Assembly: GCA_040752595.1 (NCBI GenBank)
Contig: JBFMGX010000040.1
Location: forward strand, 16,368-80,367
Length of the DNA stretch: 64,000 bases
Origin: Candidatus Zixiibacteriota bacterium
GTDB taxonomy: Bacteria > Zixibacteria > MSB-5A5 > WJJR01
Direction: 5' to 3'
Part shown: in pieces, positions 7,876 through 16,463 of the stretch
Position numbering within the stretch: position 1 is the first letter of the stretch
How the letters are laid out: each line of letters opens with the position of its first letter
Made by a program: the position numbers and the translations under genes
Notes under the pieces: generated by a model
Seen by the model: the letters and a program-made list of their open reading frames with translations, nothing else
Database searches by the model: none
What the model was told of the DNA's origin: nothing

Positions 7876-10800
7876 TCAGGACGGACCGCAGGGGCGGGCG
7901 CCGCCACGAAACACATGGTCGACCAGGCGCACGAGGTCCTGGATGTCCGACGGCGGCTGGCAGTTGGTTTCGGCCCGGCCGGGAGGCACGGGCGTCGATC
8001 CGCCGCGGAAGACGAATTCGACCAACGCTACCACATCGAGGATGTCGTAGATGCAATCGAAATGCACGTCACCCGGCCGGTAGAGCTCATAATGGAAGAC
8101 GGGGGACGACGGTGACGTGTTGCCGGCGGCGTCGCGTGCCAGTACGCGCCAATAGACGGTCGTGCTGCAGGTCGGCAGCGCCGCCTCGGGCGGGACTTGG
8201 TAACTGGTGGCGTCTGTCCAGATCGAATCCACCGCGCCGCCAAACCCGGCATCCGTTGAGCCCTGCCAACGGTAGGCAATGGCAGTCTGTCCCGATTTCG
8301 TGTCGGTAACCGGCGCCCAAGTGAACAGCGGTGTTGAGTCGGCATCGGCGGTGTCGTCCGCCGGCGACAGGAGGACGGGTGCATCGGGAGCCTTTGTATC
8401 GATCTCCAGGGACCGAGGCGCGGTGAAACCGCTGGAGTCGCCCACGGCATTCAGTGTCAGAACGCGCCAGTAATGGACACCGTCGGTCAGTGAATCTGTG
8501 ACCGTCAAGGTCGTCTCCGCCACGGGGCCGTAGCGGTACCGGCCCAGCGCGAATGCGGAATCATCGGCGGTCTCCACGACGTGCGAAAACACATCGAATC
8601 CCGGCGGCGGCGGCGAATACGGAACATGACTCCACAGCAGTGCCGGCCGCGGATTGTTGGTCAGCGCCCCATCAGCGGGAGACACCAACACGGACAGCGG
8701 CGGGAAGTTGATGACGCTGATCAACGCCGTGTCGGCGTCGGTGGCCTCAATGTCGCCGAGCGTGACGCCGTTGACGATCAGTCGGTTGCTCGTCCCGGGG
8801 ACGGCTCCCCCCGAGATCGTCGCCGAAACCAGCAGGGCCGTATCTCGACCCGCTGCCACCCAGACCGTGCCCGTCGCCGGAACCACCGCCCATCCGGCCT
8901 GATTGGTCACCGACCAATCGATGCTGTCATCCACCACTCCCGTGTTGGACAGGTGTACCGGCTGGGCAATTTGGTGACCCGGGACTCCCATTGTGTCCCG
9001 TCCTGCGTCCACGCTGACGGCGCGGCCCGATAGCACCATCACGCGCATCGTGTCGCGATCCGACACGCTCCCGTTGCCCTGCGATACAGCGACACCAATG
9101 ATCGTGTCCAGCGTGCCCAGCGGTGCCGACGGAGGGATCGTCAAAGTGAACGTCAGGTTTGAATCGGCCAACGAGGGAAGCGCAACGATCACGGGGTTGG
9201 GCGTGATCGACCAGCCCCGTTTGCTGGTCAGTGTGAGATCATACGCATCACTCTGCGAACCGACGTTTCTCAGGTGAAACCGGGCCGGCATGGCACCGGG
9301 AACAACGCTCGTGTCGACCGCAGCGGTCAGCATCACGGCGTATGGGCTCCCGCCGAGAAGCACGATATTCGGCGAGTAGGCCAACGAGAACGGCTGTGGA
9401 CCTTGCGGCACGCTGGTGCCGTTCACCTCGACCGTCCAGGTCCCTGCCTCCAACGGAGCATTGATGCGAACTTGCTCCAGGTTGTCGCGGTTGTTGACGC
9501 CATGCGTCGCATTGGCGCCCGGACTGGCAGGGTTCAGCACCCAGGGATATTGCACCGGCGTTCCCGACGGGGGACGCAGGACAATATCGAGATTGTTGAT
9601 CAACGTCACCGACGCACCGCCGGCGGCGCCGGGGTCATCCCATGCCAGTGTGAAGGAGATCTGCGACAGCGAGCCGTCGTTGATAAACTGCCAGGAGCGG
9701 GTTCCCCCATTTGACACCTGGTCTTCGAGCAAAGTGCCGGCGTTGAGCAGGTCGACGGCGCTGGTTACATCGACCCGTCCGTACCCCCAGTCATACTCGG
9801 GTCCCGCATCGCCGAGGTCATCCGCGGACTCGACGAAGGCCGCCTTGACCGTGGAAGCCAGTGGCGTCTGACCACCATGAAGCGTGTGGTATCGTTCAAG
9901 CCAGAGCGAAACGCAGCCGGTGACCGTCGGTGCCGACATCGAGGTGCCGCACATGACCGTGTAGCCGCTGGTCAGCTTCGTCGAGGTGACGCCGAAATCC
10001 GGTCCCCCCGCCTGACATCCGGGGGCGACGACTTCCGGTTTGAGTCGCCCATCGTCGGTCGGGCCCCAACTGGAAAAACTGGTCATCGTCGAGTTGTCGG
10101 AGTTGATGGCGCCGACGGTGATGACGTTCTTCGACGTACCGTAGGGAGTCACCGTGCCCCACGTGAAGCCGACGGAACCACAGTAGTCGGACTGGGTGGA
10201 GCGCTGGTTCCCGGCCGACCAACTGACCACGACGGTCTTTCCCGCCCCCCCGCGAATGAGATTGTCGAGCGTACCGCATTCCGAGTAGTAGTTGCCAAGA
10301 AACGCCTGGCAGTTGGACTGCGACGGCGGGGTGATCCCCACACTCCATGAATTGGTGGTAATGTCCATCTCATAGTCGTTGATGGCATTCTGGTACTCGC
10401 TCTGCAATTCCGCCGAGGAGGTCCACCACAACTGGGACACGATCACGGCCGATGGCGCCATGCCCCGATAAGTCCCGCCCGACCCGACCCCGGAGCCGAG
10501 AACAGTGCCGGCCACGTGCGTGGCATGCGTCGCGATCGCGGCACCATCACCTGCCAGGACGCGGCCGCCGAAATCCGGGTGGCTGGGATCGGCTCGCCCA
10601 CCATCCCATTCGCCGATCATGACGCCGGCACCGGTGAGCGAGTAGGGCGGCGCTTGGGCCACATCGGCGCGGACGTTGGTGCGATTTGAGTTGTTGTCCT
10701 CCCGACGCGGCAAGAACGGCTCGACCCAAAGCACCCGCTCGTCGCGAACGACGTCCAACCAGTTCTCTGCCGGAAGCCCGACCTCCACGGAGTGCGCCAA

Positions 10801-11334
10801 TGAGGAAGCCGCCAGCACGCGAGCACCGTATTCGTCGGTCAGCCATCCAGAGGCATCATCCAAGTCTATGTGAGGAAAGACCAAGACGGTGAACCGTGCC
10901 AGTCCGCTGGAATCGCGCGACCAATTCGGAGCACCGGTCATGCCCACGAGAACCTCCGCCGTCTTGTCCTCGGGGCGGAGCAAGCCCACCCAGCGGGCGC
11001 CTGTCGCGCGCAAGTCGGACCAACTGGCCGTCGTCGGAATCGCAGCGAGGAAGGCACGATCGGGGATGTACGTGTACAGCGAGACTCCCAGACGATTCAG
11101 CGTCTCACGCTGCGCATCCGTGGGGAGTGACTCGAACTGCAAAAGCGCCCCGCGCCGCGGCACCGTAGACATTTTCGAAGCCGTAAAGAACGCCTCGATC
11201 TCCTTCGTCTCCGGCACCCGCTCCCCGCCGACGAGGTAGAGCCGGAGGGCATTATCCGCCGCATGGCCCGGCAGGGGACCCTGCGACACAACCGCTGTCA
11301 AAACCAAGCCGATTAGCAAGGCACGCACACGCAC
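7876..11334 (-). CDS. secreted subtilisin-like serine protease (S8) with dockerin-like tail
   Basis: Exported protease of about 1152 residues. The catalytic triad is present: Asp about 244 (GEWDGGRADPSHPDF), His about 273 (THATHVAGT), Ser about 465 (CGTSMSAP), with oxyanion Asn about 376 (SWSAGN). A P-domain-like beta region and several Ig/fibronectin-like repeats follow, and the last 65 residues form two dockerin-like calcium repeats (GDVHFDCIYDILDVV...VFRGG and a second ending LVDHVFRGG). The GTG at 11334 is chosen because AGAGGAG lies five bases upstream and it opens a signal peptide (MRVRALLIGLVLTAVVSQG, cleavage near GHAA); an upstream ATG would add 43 residues without signal character. 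Single-gene unit, divergent from the regulator at 11615. The tail recurs on the M28 and M1 proteins of this window. Confidence 0.93.
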   Translation of the reverse strand: MRVRALLIGLVLTAVVSQGPLPGHAADNALRLYLVGGERVPETKEIEAFFTASKMSTVPRRGALLQFESLPTDAQRETLNRLGVSLYTYIPDRAFLAAIPTTASWSDLRATGARWVGLLRPEDKTAEVLVGMTGAPNWSRDSSGLARFTVLVFPHIDLDDASGWLTDEYGARVLAASSLAHSVEVGLPAENWLDVVRDERVLWVEPFLPRREDNNSNRTNVRADVAQAPPYSLTGAGVMIGEWDGGRADPSHPDFGGRVLAGDGAAIATHATHVAGTVLGSGVGSGGTYRGMAPSAVIVSQLWWTSSAELQSEYQNAINDYEMDITTNSWSVGITPPSQSNCQAFLGNYYSECGTLDNLIRGGAGKTVVVSWSAGNQRSTQSDYCGSVGFTWGTVTPYGTSKNVITVGAINSDNSTMTSFSSWGPTDDGRLKPEVVAPGCQAGGPDFGVTSTKLTSGYTVMCGTSMSAPTVTGCVSLWLERYHTLHGGQTPLASTVKAAFVESADDLGDAGPEYDWGYGRVDVTSAVDLLNAGTLLEDQVSNGGTRSWQFINDGSLSQISFTLAWDDPGAAGGASVTLINNLDIVLRPPSGTPVQYPWVLNPASPGANATHGVNNRDNLEQVRINAPLEAGTWTVEVNGTSVPQGPQPFSLAYSPNIVLLGGSPYAVMLTAAVDTSVVPGAMPARFHLRNVGSQSDAYDLTLTSKRGWSITPNPVIVALPSLADSNLTFTLTIPPSAPLGTLDTIIGVAVSQGNGSVSDRDTMRVMVLSGRAVSVDAGRDTMGVPGHQIAQPVHLSNTGVVDDSIDWSVTNQAGWAVVPATGTVWVAAGRDTALLVSATISGGAVPGTSNRLIVNGVTLGDIEATDADTALISVINFPPLSVLVSPADGALTNNPRPALLWSHVPYSPPPPGFDVFSHVVETADDSAFALGRYRYGPVAETTLTVTDSLTDGVHYWRVLTLNAVGDSSGFTAPRSLEIDTKAPDAPVLLSPADDTADADSTPLFTWAPVTDTKSGQTAIAYRWQGSTDAGFGGAVDSIWTDATSYQVPPEAALPTCSTTVYWRVLARDAAGNTSPSSPVFHYELYRPGDVHFDCIYDILDVVALVEFVFRGGSTPVPPGRAETNCQPPSDIQDLVRLVDHVFRGGARPCGPS

Positions 11335-11440
11335 AGACGCTCCTCTTCTGATCCCACCGGGAATCCCCGACCCGCTTGTACTGTCACTACCTGCTTGCGC
11401 CCAACGGAACGGCATGAAACCAGATGTACTACCCCCCAGC

Positions 11441-11470
11441 CTAATAAAGCGGCTTCTCTCCAATTGTCAA
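11441..11470 (-). promoter_or_regulatory. candidate sigma-70 promoter for the subtilase gene
   Basis: On the minus strand a perfect TTGACA (11465-11470) is followed after 18 bases by TATTAG (11441-11446, four of six consensus positions). Predicted transcription would start about 100 bases before the GTG start codon. Confidence 0.45.
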
Positions 11471-11506
11471 CCGCTAAACCCAATGGACAGCGCACCTTGC
11501 GCCCCC

Positions 11507-11531
11507 CGCTGAGGGGACCGCCCCCTCAGCG
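11507..11531. repeat. perfect 10-bp inverted repeat between divergent genes
   Basis: CGCTGAGGGG and CCCCTCAGCG flank a five-base loop (ACCGC). It lies between the divergent subtilase and sigma-54 regulator genes, upstream of both. It could be an operator or a transcript hairpin; the sequence does not decide. Confidence 0.5.
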
Positions 11532-11614
11532 ATCGTGTCGTTGTTCGCCCGTCGTGCGCAGTCGTCGGAATCTCAACGTGACGGTGCGACAAGCCGATAT
11601 CTACAACGAACACT

Positions 11615-13030
11615 ATGAAGACGGCGAACGGTACCAGACCCACGGCCCAGCGCATCCTGGTCGTCGACGACGAGCACTCGTTGTGTGAGATGATGCGGAT
11701 CATGCTCACCAAGGAGGGGTACGACGTCGATACCGAGCTGAGCGGCCGAAAGGCGATCGAACGCCTGTCCGGAAGACACTACGACCTGGTCATTGCCGAT
11801 CTGAAGATGCCCGAGATGTCAGGACTGGAGTTGTTGGACCGCGCCCGCGAGAAGGAGAATGACCTCCCGGTGATCGTCATGACCGCCTTCGCCTCGGTCG
11901 ACACGGCCATCGAGGCCCTCAAAAAGGGCGCCTCCGATTACATCACGAAGCCGTTCAAGATCGACGAAATCAAGCTGGCGATCCGTCAGACGCTCGAAAC
12001 ATCAGACCTCAAGCGAGAGAATCAGGCACTCAAGGCCCGTCTGGAGGAGTCGCTGTCCTTTGAGCGGCTTCTCGGGACTGACCCCCGTATCGATGAGGTC
12101 AAGAGAGTCGCCGCCCAAGCGGCGGTCTCCGACACCACGATCCTGATCCGGGGTGAAAGCGGCACCGGCAAGGATCTGCTCTCCCAAGCCATTCACCAGC
12201 ATTCGCCCCGGCATGACCGCCCCTACATCACCGTCAACTGTGCCGCTCTGCCGGAAACGCTCCTGGAAAGTGAGTTGTTCGGCCACATCAAGGGATCATT
12301 CACCGGCGCGATCCGCGACCACGAGGGTCTGTTCCGCGCCGCCGAAGGGGGCACGCTCTTCCTGGACGAAATCGCCGAGATCACGCCGGCGATCCAAGTG
12401 AAGCTGTTGCGCGTGCTCGAAGACAAGAAGGTCACGCCGATCGGCGCCACCTCGGGGCGCACCGTCGATGTGCGGCTGATTGCCGCCACCAATGCCGACC
12501 TCGAAGCGGCGGTCGCCACGCGCCGGTTTCGTGCCGACCTGTACTACCGGCTCAATGTCATCCAGATTCACCTCCCCCCGCTCCGGGAGCGGGCCGATGA
12601 CATTGAAATCCTGAGCCGTCATTTCATCGAGGCAAGCTGCACGCGGGCCGGTTGTGCGGCGAAGCACTTAAGCCGCGCCGCGCTGGAGCTACTGAAGAAG
12701 TACCCCTGGCCGGGAAACGTGCGCGAGTTGCAGAATGTCATTGAACGCGCCGTCGTGTTGTCCGATGATGCCACGCTCGATGTCGGTGACTTCCCGGCCC
12801 GGCTGGCACAGCCGTTGGATGTCGCCTCAGTCGGTGAGACAACACACGCCTCGCCGACGCTTGAGTCGATCGAGAAGGCATATATCTATTGGGTGTTGAA
12901 CCAAACGGAATGGCAGAAGGCCCGCGCGGCGCAGATTCTCGGCATCGATTCGTCGACTCTCTACCGCAAGATCAACAAGTACAAGTTCACGGTTCCCCGC
13001 CCGAATGGGCCGGGCGAGGGGTCGGCGTAG
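11615..13030 (+). CDS. sigma-54-dependent response regulator, NtrC family
   Basis: The only convincing plus-strand gene. Receiver domain (ILVVDDE; phosphoacceptor Asp about 62 in IADLKMPEMSG; Lys about 112), AAA+ domain with Walker A GESGTGKD (about 180-187), GSFTGA loop (about 227-232, an accepted variant of GAFTGA), Walker B GGTLFLDEI, sensor I AATN, FRADLYYRLNV arginine fingers, and a Fis-type helix-turn-helix (ARAAQILGIDSSTLYRKI). All motor motifs are intact, unlike the regulator at 6012. No sensor kinase is adjacent and the target genes are unknown. No strong ribosome binding site precedes the ATG. The 3' end overlaps the convergent MFS gene by 44 bases. Confidence 0.93.
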   Translation: MKTANGTRPTAQRILVVDDEHSLCEMMRIMLTKEGYDVDTELSGRKAIERLSGRHYDLVIADLKMPEMSGLELLDRAREKENDLPVIVMTAFASVDTAIEALKKGASDYITKPFKIDEIKLAIRQTLETSDLKRENQALKARLEESLSFERLLGTDPRIDEVKRVAAQAAVSDTTILIRGESGTGKDLLSQAIHQHSPRHDRPYITVNCAALPETLLESELFGHIKGSFTGAIRDHEGLFRAAEGGTLFLDEIAEITPAIQVKLLRVLEDKKVTPIGATSGRTVDVRLIAATNADLEAAVATRRFRADLYYRLNVIQIHLPPLRERADDIEILSRHFIEASCTRAGCAAKHLSRAALELLKKYPWPGNVRELQNVIERAVVLSDDATLDVGDFPARLAQPLDVASVGETTHASPTLESIEKAYIYWVLNQTEWQKARAAQILGIDSSTLYRKINKYKFTVPRPNGPGEGSA

Positions 13031-14255
13031 TCGTCCTGCCCCCGGCTTTGACCCCCAACAGCACGGCCCCGCCGGCCACGAACAACACCAGGACGGAGAG
13101 CGCCGCCAAGCGCAGGTTTCCTCCCGTTGCCGCAGCAATCTCGCCGAACACCAGCGGACCCAGGACGGCCGCACTCTTGCCGCAGAGAGAGTAGAATCCG
13201 AAGTACTCTCCCTCGTGTCCCTTGGGGATCAACGTGGCCATGAAGGCGCGACTGGCGGCCTGGATCGCGCCCAGACCGGTGCCGGCCAGCGCCGCCACGA
13301 GGAAGAACTGTCCCCGCGTCCGGACGAAGTACACCAGCGCCACCACAACGATCCACTGGACGATGGTCGTCATGACGACGAACTTCGGCCCCTTGGTGTC
13401 GGTCGGGCGCGCCCACAGAGCCGCACCGATGAGCGCCGACAGTTGCACGCACATGTACACGAGGATCAGATCGGTCATGGCGAAGCCGAGCGCTTCGCGG
13501 GCGAAGATCGATGAGAAGGCGATCACCGTGTTGACGCCGTCGTCATAGAGGAGGAACGCGAGAAGGAAGCGTCGCAGCTCCGGCGTGCTGCGAATCTCCC
13601 GCAGCGTCCGCATTGTCCCTCGCCAGCCAAGACGTCCTGCCTTCCAGAGACTCTCGCGGGCTGTTGCATCTCGCGGCAACCACAGCAACGCCGGCAGGGC
13701 GAAGAGCAAGAAGAGAGCCGCGACGACGGCAAACGCTTCCGGGTAACGTTGCGTGCGCACCAGCGGTAGTGCCGCAACCAGACCGACAAAGGACCCGGCA
13801 TAGCCGACCGCAAAGCCCATCCCAGACAGCCGTCCCTGCTTGTCCGGCGGGACCAACCCGGGCAGGAAGGCGTTGTAGAACACCATGGCGCCCTCGAATC
13901 CGATCCCGGCCACGACGCTGACGGCAAACCCATAGACAACCATGCCCGGGGCCACCGTCGCCAACAGTGCCGTGGCGCCGATCGACACCAGCGTGTAGAT
14001 GATTAAGAGACGCTTGCGCCAGCCCGCCAGATCCGCCATCGCCCCGGTCAATGGGGAAGTGACGGCAACGAACACCATCGTGGCCGAGACGGCGCGTCCC
14101 CACCAGCGCGCCCCCTCACCGGCGCTGCCGACAATGACACCGGCGTAGTACGCGGACCAGACCGTCGCCGGAATGACGGCGGCATAGACCGAATTGGCCA
14201 AATCGTACAGGCACCACGAAACGATGGTGCGGCTTCTGGCCCAGCGGGGAATCAT
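12987..14255 (-). CDS. MFS transporter, UMF1/Atg22-like family
   Basis: Integral membrane protein of about 422 residues with around twelve hydrophobic segments. The opening WCLYDLANSVYAAVIPATVW and the later FLLAFLLYDDGVNTVIAF are typical of the UMF1/Atg22-like group, whose relatives in yeast export amino acids from the vacuole; the substrate here is unknown. The ATG at 14255 lies four bases after the ilvE stop, which suggests translational coupling; an upstream in-frame start would add 22 non-hydrophobic residues inside ilvE. Last gene of the long minus-strand run. A role in amino acid export would fit the neighbours aroH, tyrA and ilvE but is speculative. Confidence 0.82.
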   Translation of the reverse strand: MIPRWARSRTIVSWCLYDLANSVYAAVIPATVWSAYYAGVIVGSAGEGARWWGRAVSATMVFVAVTSPLTGAMADLAGWRKRLLIIYTLVSIGATALLATVAPGMVVYGFAVSVVAGIGFEGAMVFYNAFLPGLVPPDKQGRLSGMGFAVGYAGSFVGLVAALPLVRTQRYPEAFAVVAALFLLFALPALLWLPRDATARESLWKAGRLGWRGTMRTLREIRSTPELRRFLLAFLLYDDGVNTVIAFSSIFAREALGFAMTDLILVYMCVQLSALIGAALWARPTDTKGPKFVVMTTIVQWIVVVALVYFVRTRGQFFLVAALAGTGLGAIQAASRAFMATLIPKGHEGEYFGFYSLCGKSAAVLGPLVFGEIAAATGGNLRLAALSVLVLFVAGGAVLLGVKAGGRTTTPTPRPAHSGGEP

Positions 14256-14259
14256 GGGT

Positions 14260-15183
14260 TCAGGGGATTGCGGATCGCTCGCCGGGGGCCACGGAAATGC
14301 GCCATCCGTCCGGGGCGGCAATCTGCCCAGTCACCAGCTCACGGTACCATTGCGAGACTGCCCGGGTGATCGGGCCGGGTTGACCATCGCCGATTACGCG
14401 ATCCTCAATCCGCCCCACGGGAACGATCTCCATGCCGGTGCCGCAGAAAAACACTTCATCTGCCTTGAGCAACTGCTCCGGTGCCAATGTCTCGGAGCGC
14501 ACGGCGTGACCGAGCTGCGCCCAATGATCAAGTAGCGTCTGACGTGTGATCCCCGGGAGGATGTCCGCTTCCGGAGGAGGTGTGACGATCTTACGTCCAA
14601 AAACCGCGAAGATGTTTGCCCCAAACCCTTCCGCCACATCGCCGCCGGTTGTGAGCAGGATCGGCTGGTCGTACCCGCGCGCCAGAGCATCGGCTCGCGC
14701 CAGAGACGAGTTGATATACAGCCCGGTCATCTTCGCCCCGGCCGGGCAGGACGCAGCGGGGAAGCGCCGCCATCGGGACCAGGTCGCACTCACGGGCTTG
14801 GGAGGCACCGGACCCCGTTCCATGGGCACCGCGATGATTGCCAGCGTCTCCCCCGGCGGCAGTCCGGCGCCGATCTGGGCGGACGATTTGAACAAGAGCG
14901 GGCGAATGTACGTGTCACCGAAGGCACCGTTGCAGCGCAACAACTCGATCGTCAGAGACACCAGTACGGCGTCGGTCGGCTCCAAACACATATCCAACAG
15001 GGCGGCATTCCGTCGGAAGCGCGCGAAATGCTCACCCGGTCGAAAGATCCACGCCCGCTCTCCGTCACCGTACGAGCGAATTCCCTCGAAGACGCCGGTG
15101 CCATAATGTAGCGCATGCGTCATGAGGGGAATCCGCGCGACGGACTCATCGACGAAATCGCCATCGAAGTACACGTAAGCCAT
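14260..15183 (-). CDS. ilvE: branched-chain amino acid aminotransferase
   Basis: PLP-dependent class IV transaminase for the last step of Leu, Ile and Val synthesis. Motifs: start MAYVYFDGDFVDESVARIPL, HALHYGTGVFEGIRSY, Schiff-base Lys about 151 (AKMTGLYINSSLARADAL), the GGDVAEGFGANIF phosphate/cofactor segment, and FFCGTGMEIVPV. Length (307 aa) is normal for IlvE. The ATG at 15183 is chosen from the family start and an AGGGA eight bases upstream; longer frames run into tyrA. It lies four bases from tyrA and four from the MFS gene. D-amino acid transaminase and aminodeoxychorismate lyase share the fold, but the motif set and length favour IlvE. Confidence 0.9.
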   Translation of the reverse strand: MAYVYFDGDFVDESVARIPLMTHALHYGTGVFEGIRSYGDGERAWIFRPGEHFARFRRNAALLDMCLEPTDAVLVSLTIELLRCNGAFGDTYIRPLLFKSSAQIGAGLPPGETLAIIAVPMERGPVPPKPVSATWSRWRRFPAASCPAGAKMTGLYINSSLARADALARGYDQPILLTTGGDVAEGFGANIFAVFGRKIVTPPPEADILPGITRQTLLDHWAQLGHAVRSETLAPEQLLKADEVFFCGTGMEIVPVGRIEDRVIGDGQPGPITRAVSQWYRELVTGQIAAPDGWRISVAPGERSAIP

Positions 15184-15187
15184 CAGT

Positions 15188-16090
15188 TCAATCCCTGTGG
15201 GTCGCACGATGCGTGTGTTTGCTCGTGGCTGTCCATCGTCGCAACACACTCTCAACGTCTGCCGGTGACCGCGCCAGGGCTTCATCCATCGTACGCGCCC
15301 GCCTGAGTAGACGGGCCAGGACAGCCCGTTGCATCCCGGCATTGTACGCCAGAAACCCGGCCACCATGGCCGGATCGGACGCTGCCACCCGTGTCAGCGA
15401 ACTCCAGGAACCACCGCGCAGCGGATTCGACTTACGACCGGACAATGCGAGCCCGCCGGCGGCGTATGCCAGAATGTGCGGCAGACCGATGGTCGTGGCA
15501 ACCAGACGATCGTGAGTGGCCGCGTCCATTCGCACAGGCCGGCCACCGAGTAGGCCAATCAACTCGCGTGCTCGCGCCGTTGCCCGAGCTGAACGGCAGG
15601 GACAATAGACGATCGGGCGGCCAAGGAACAGGCCGGCGTCACTGGCGGCCCAGCGCCGCCTTTCAGTCCCAGCCAGCGGATGCATACCGACGAAATCGAA
15701 CACGTGCGCCTGGCGCTGCGCGGCTCGCATGATCGCCGCTTTCACTGTGCCGGTGTCAACCACAAGCAACCGGCGACGACGACTGCGCCTGGCCGCCAAC
15801 AGGGTCAATTGCGGCAGAAGCCGCAGAATCTCCGGGACCGGAACCGACAGCACAACGAGATCGCTCTGTTCCACAAGGCGCGCGAGTGATCCGCGCCAAG
15901 CGCAGAATCGTGACGCCGACCGCGCCACCGCATGACGCGTGTCCGTCCCATAGAGTATCAGCGACGGCCGGAAGCGCGACAGCCGCCGCGCCATCGAGCC
16001 GCCGATCTGCCCCAGGCCGACGATCCCGACGCAACATCCGGCCAGGACTCGCGGCCGCGGTGTGACCCTGTGTGTCGGCGCCGGATTCAT
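15188..16090 (-). CDS. tyrA: prephenate dehydrogenase
   Basis: NAD(P)-dependent oxidative decarboxylation of prephenate to 4-hydroxyphenylpyruvate in tyrosine synthesis; arogenate could be an alternative substrate. N-terminal Rossmann motif GIVGLGQIGGSMARRL (about 20-35), the VVDTGTVKAAI strand, catalytic-region motif FVGMHPLAGTERRRW, and an alpha-helical dimerisation domain with GLPHILAYAAGGLAL. About 300 residues. The ATG overlaps the aroH stop as ATGA and has AAAGG four bases upstream. Placement next to chorismate mutase joins two consecutive steps. Arg content is high, especially between 95 and 125. Confidence 0.88.
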   Translation of the reverse strand: MNPAPTHRVTPRPRVLAGCCVGIVGLGQIGGSMARRLSRFRPSLILYGTDTRHAVARSASRFCAWRGSLARLVEQSDLVVLSVPVPEILRLLPQLTLLAARRSRRRRLLVVDTGTVKAAIMRAAQRQAHVFDFVGMHPLAGTERRRWAASDAGLFLGRPIVYCPCRSARATARARELIGLLGGRPVRMDAATHDRLVATTIGLPHILAYAAGGLALSGRKSNPLRGGSWSSLTRVAASDPAMVAGFLAYNAGMQRAVLARLLRRARTMDEALARSPADVESVLRRWTATSKHTHRATHRD

Positions 16091-16452
16091 CGACCTTTGA
16101 TGTCGACCCGAAGTCGCGCTGCCGCCCCCAGGTAGGCATGCTGAATGTCCGCGCGGCTGCGTTCGCTCTCCACATGCATGAGCACCCGGATCACACGCGG
16201 CATCCCACCCTCCACTTCGATCTCCTGCGCATCGAGAAGTGGAATGTCGGTCCATCCCATCGCCCGGGCGGCCGCCGCCGGATAATCGGCGTTGAGATCT
16301 ACAGTGACAGTGAAGAAGATTGAGATGATGTCCGCAAGCGACAGCTCATTGGCCGCAACGATGGCCTGCAGCAGTTCCTGCGTCGCGGCAGCGATCGCCG
16401 CCGCCGTGTTCTCCGGCACCTGTATCGCCCCGCGGATTCCTCTGACTGCCAT
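16087..16452 (-). CDS. aroH: chorismate mutase, AroH class
   Basis: Converts chorismate to prephenate. Its 121 residues match the Bacillus-type trimeric enzyme from the start (MAVRGIRGAI). Active-site residues are all visible: Arg7, Glu77 (in AQEIEVEGG), Arg89 (RVIRVLMHV) and Tyr107 (HAYLGAA), each at or one position from the Bacillus numbering. It feeds the tyrA gene, which it overlaps by four bases. A separate AroH-class mutase contrasts with the AroQ fusions of many bacteria. Confidence 0.95.
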   Translation of the reverse strand: MAVRGIRGAIQVPENTAAAIAAATQELLQAIVAANELSLADIISIFFTVTVDLNADYPAAAARAMGWTDIPLLDAQEIEVEGGMPRVIRVLMHVESERSRADIQHAYLGAAARLRVDIKGR

Positions 16453-16463
16453 GTACCAGTCTC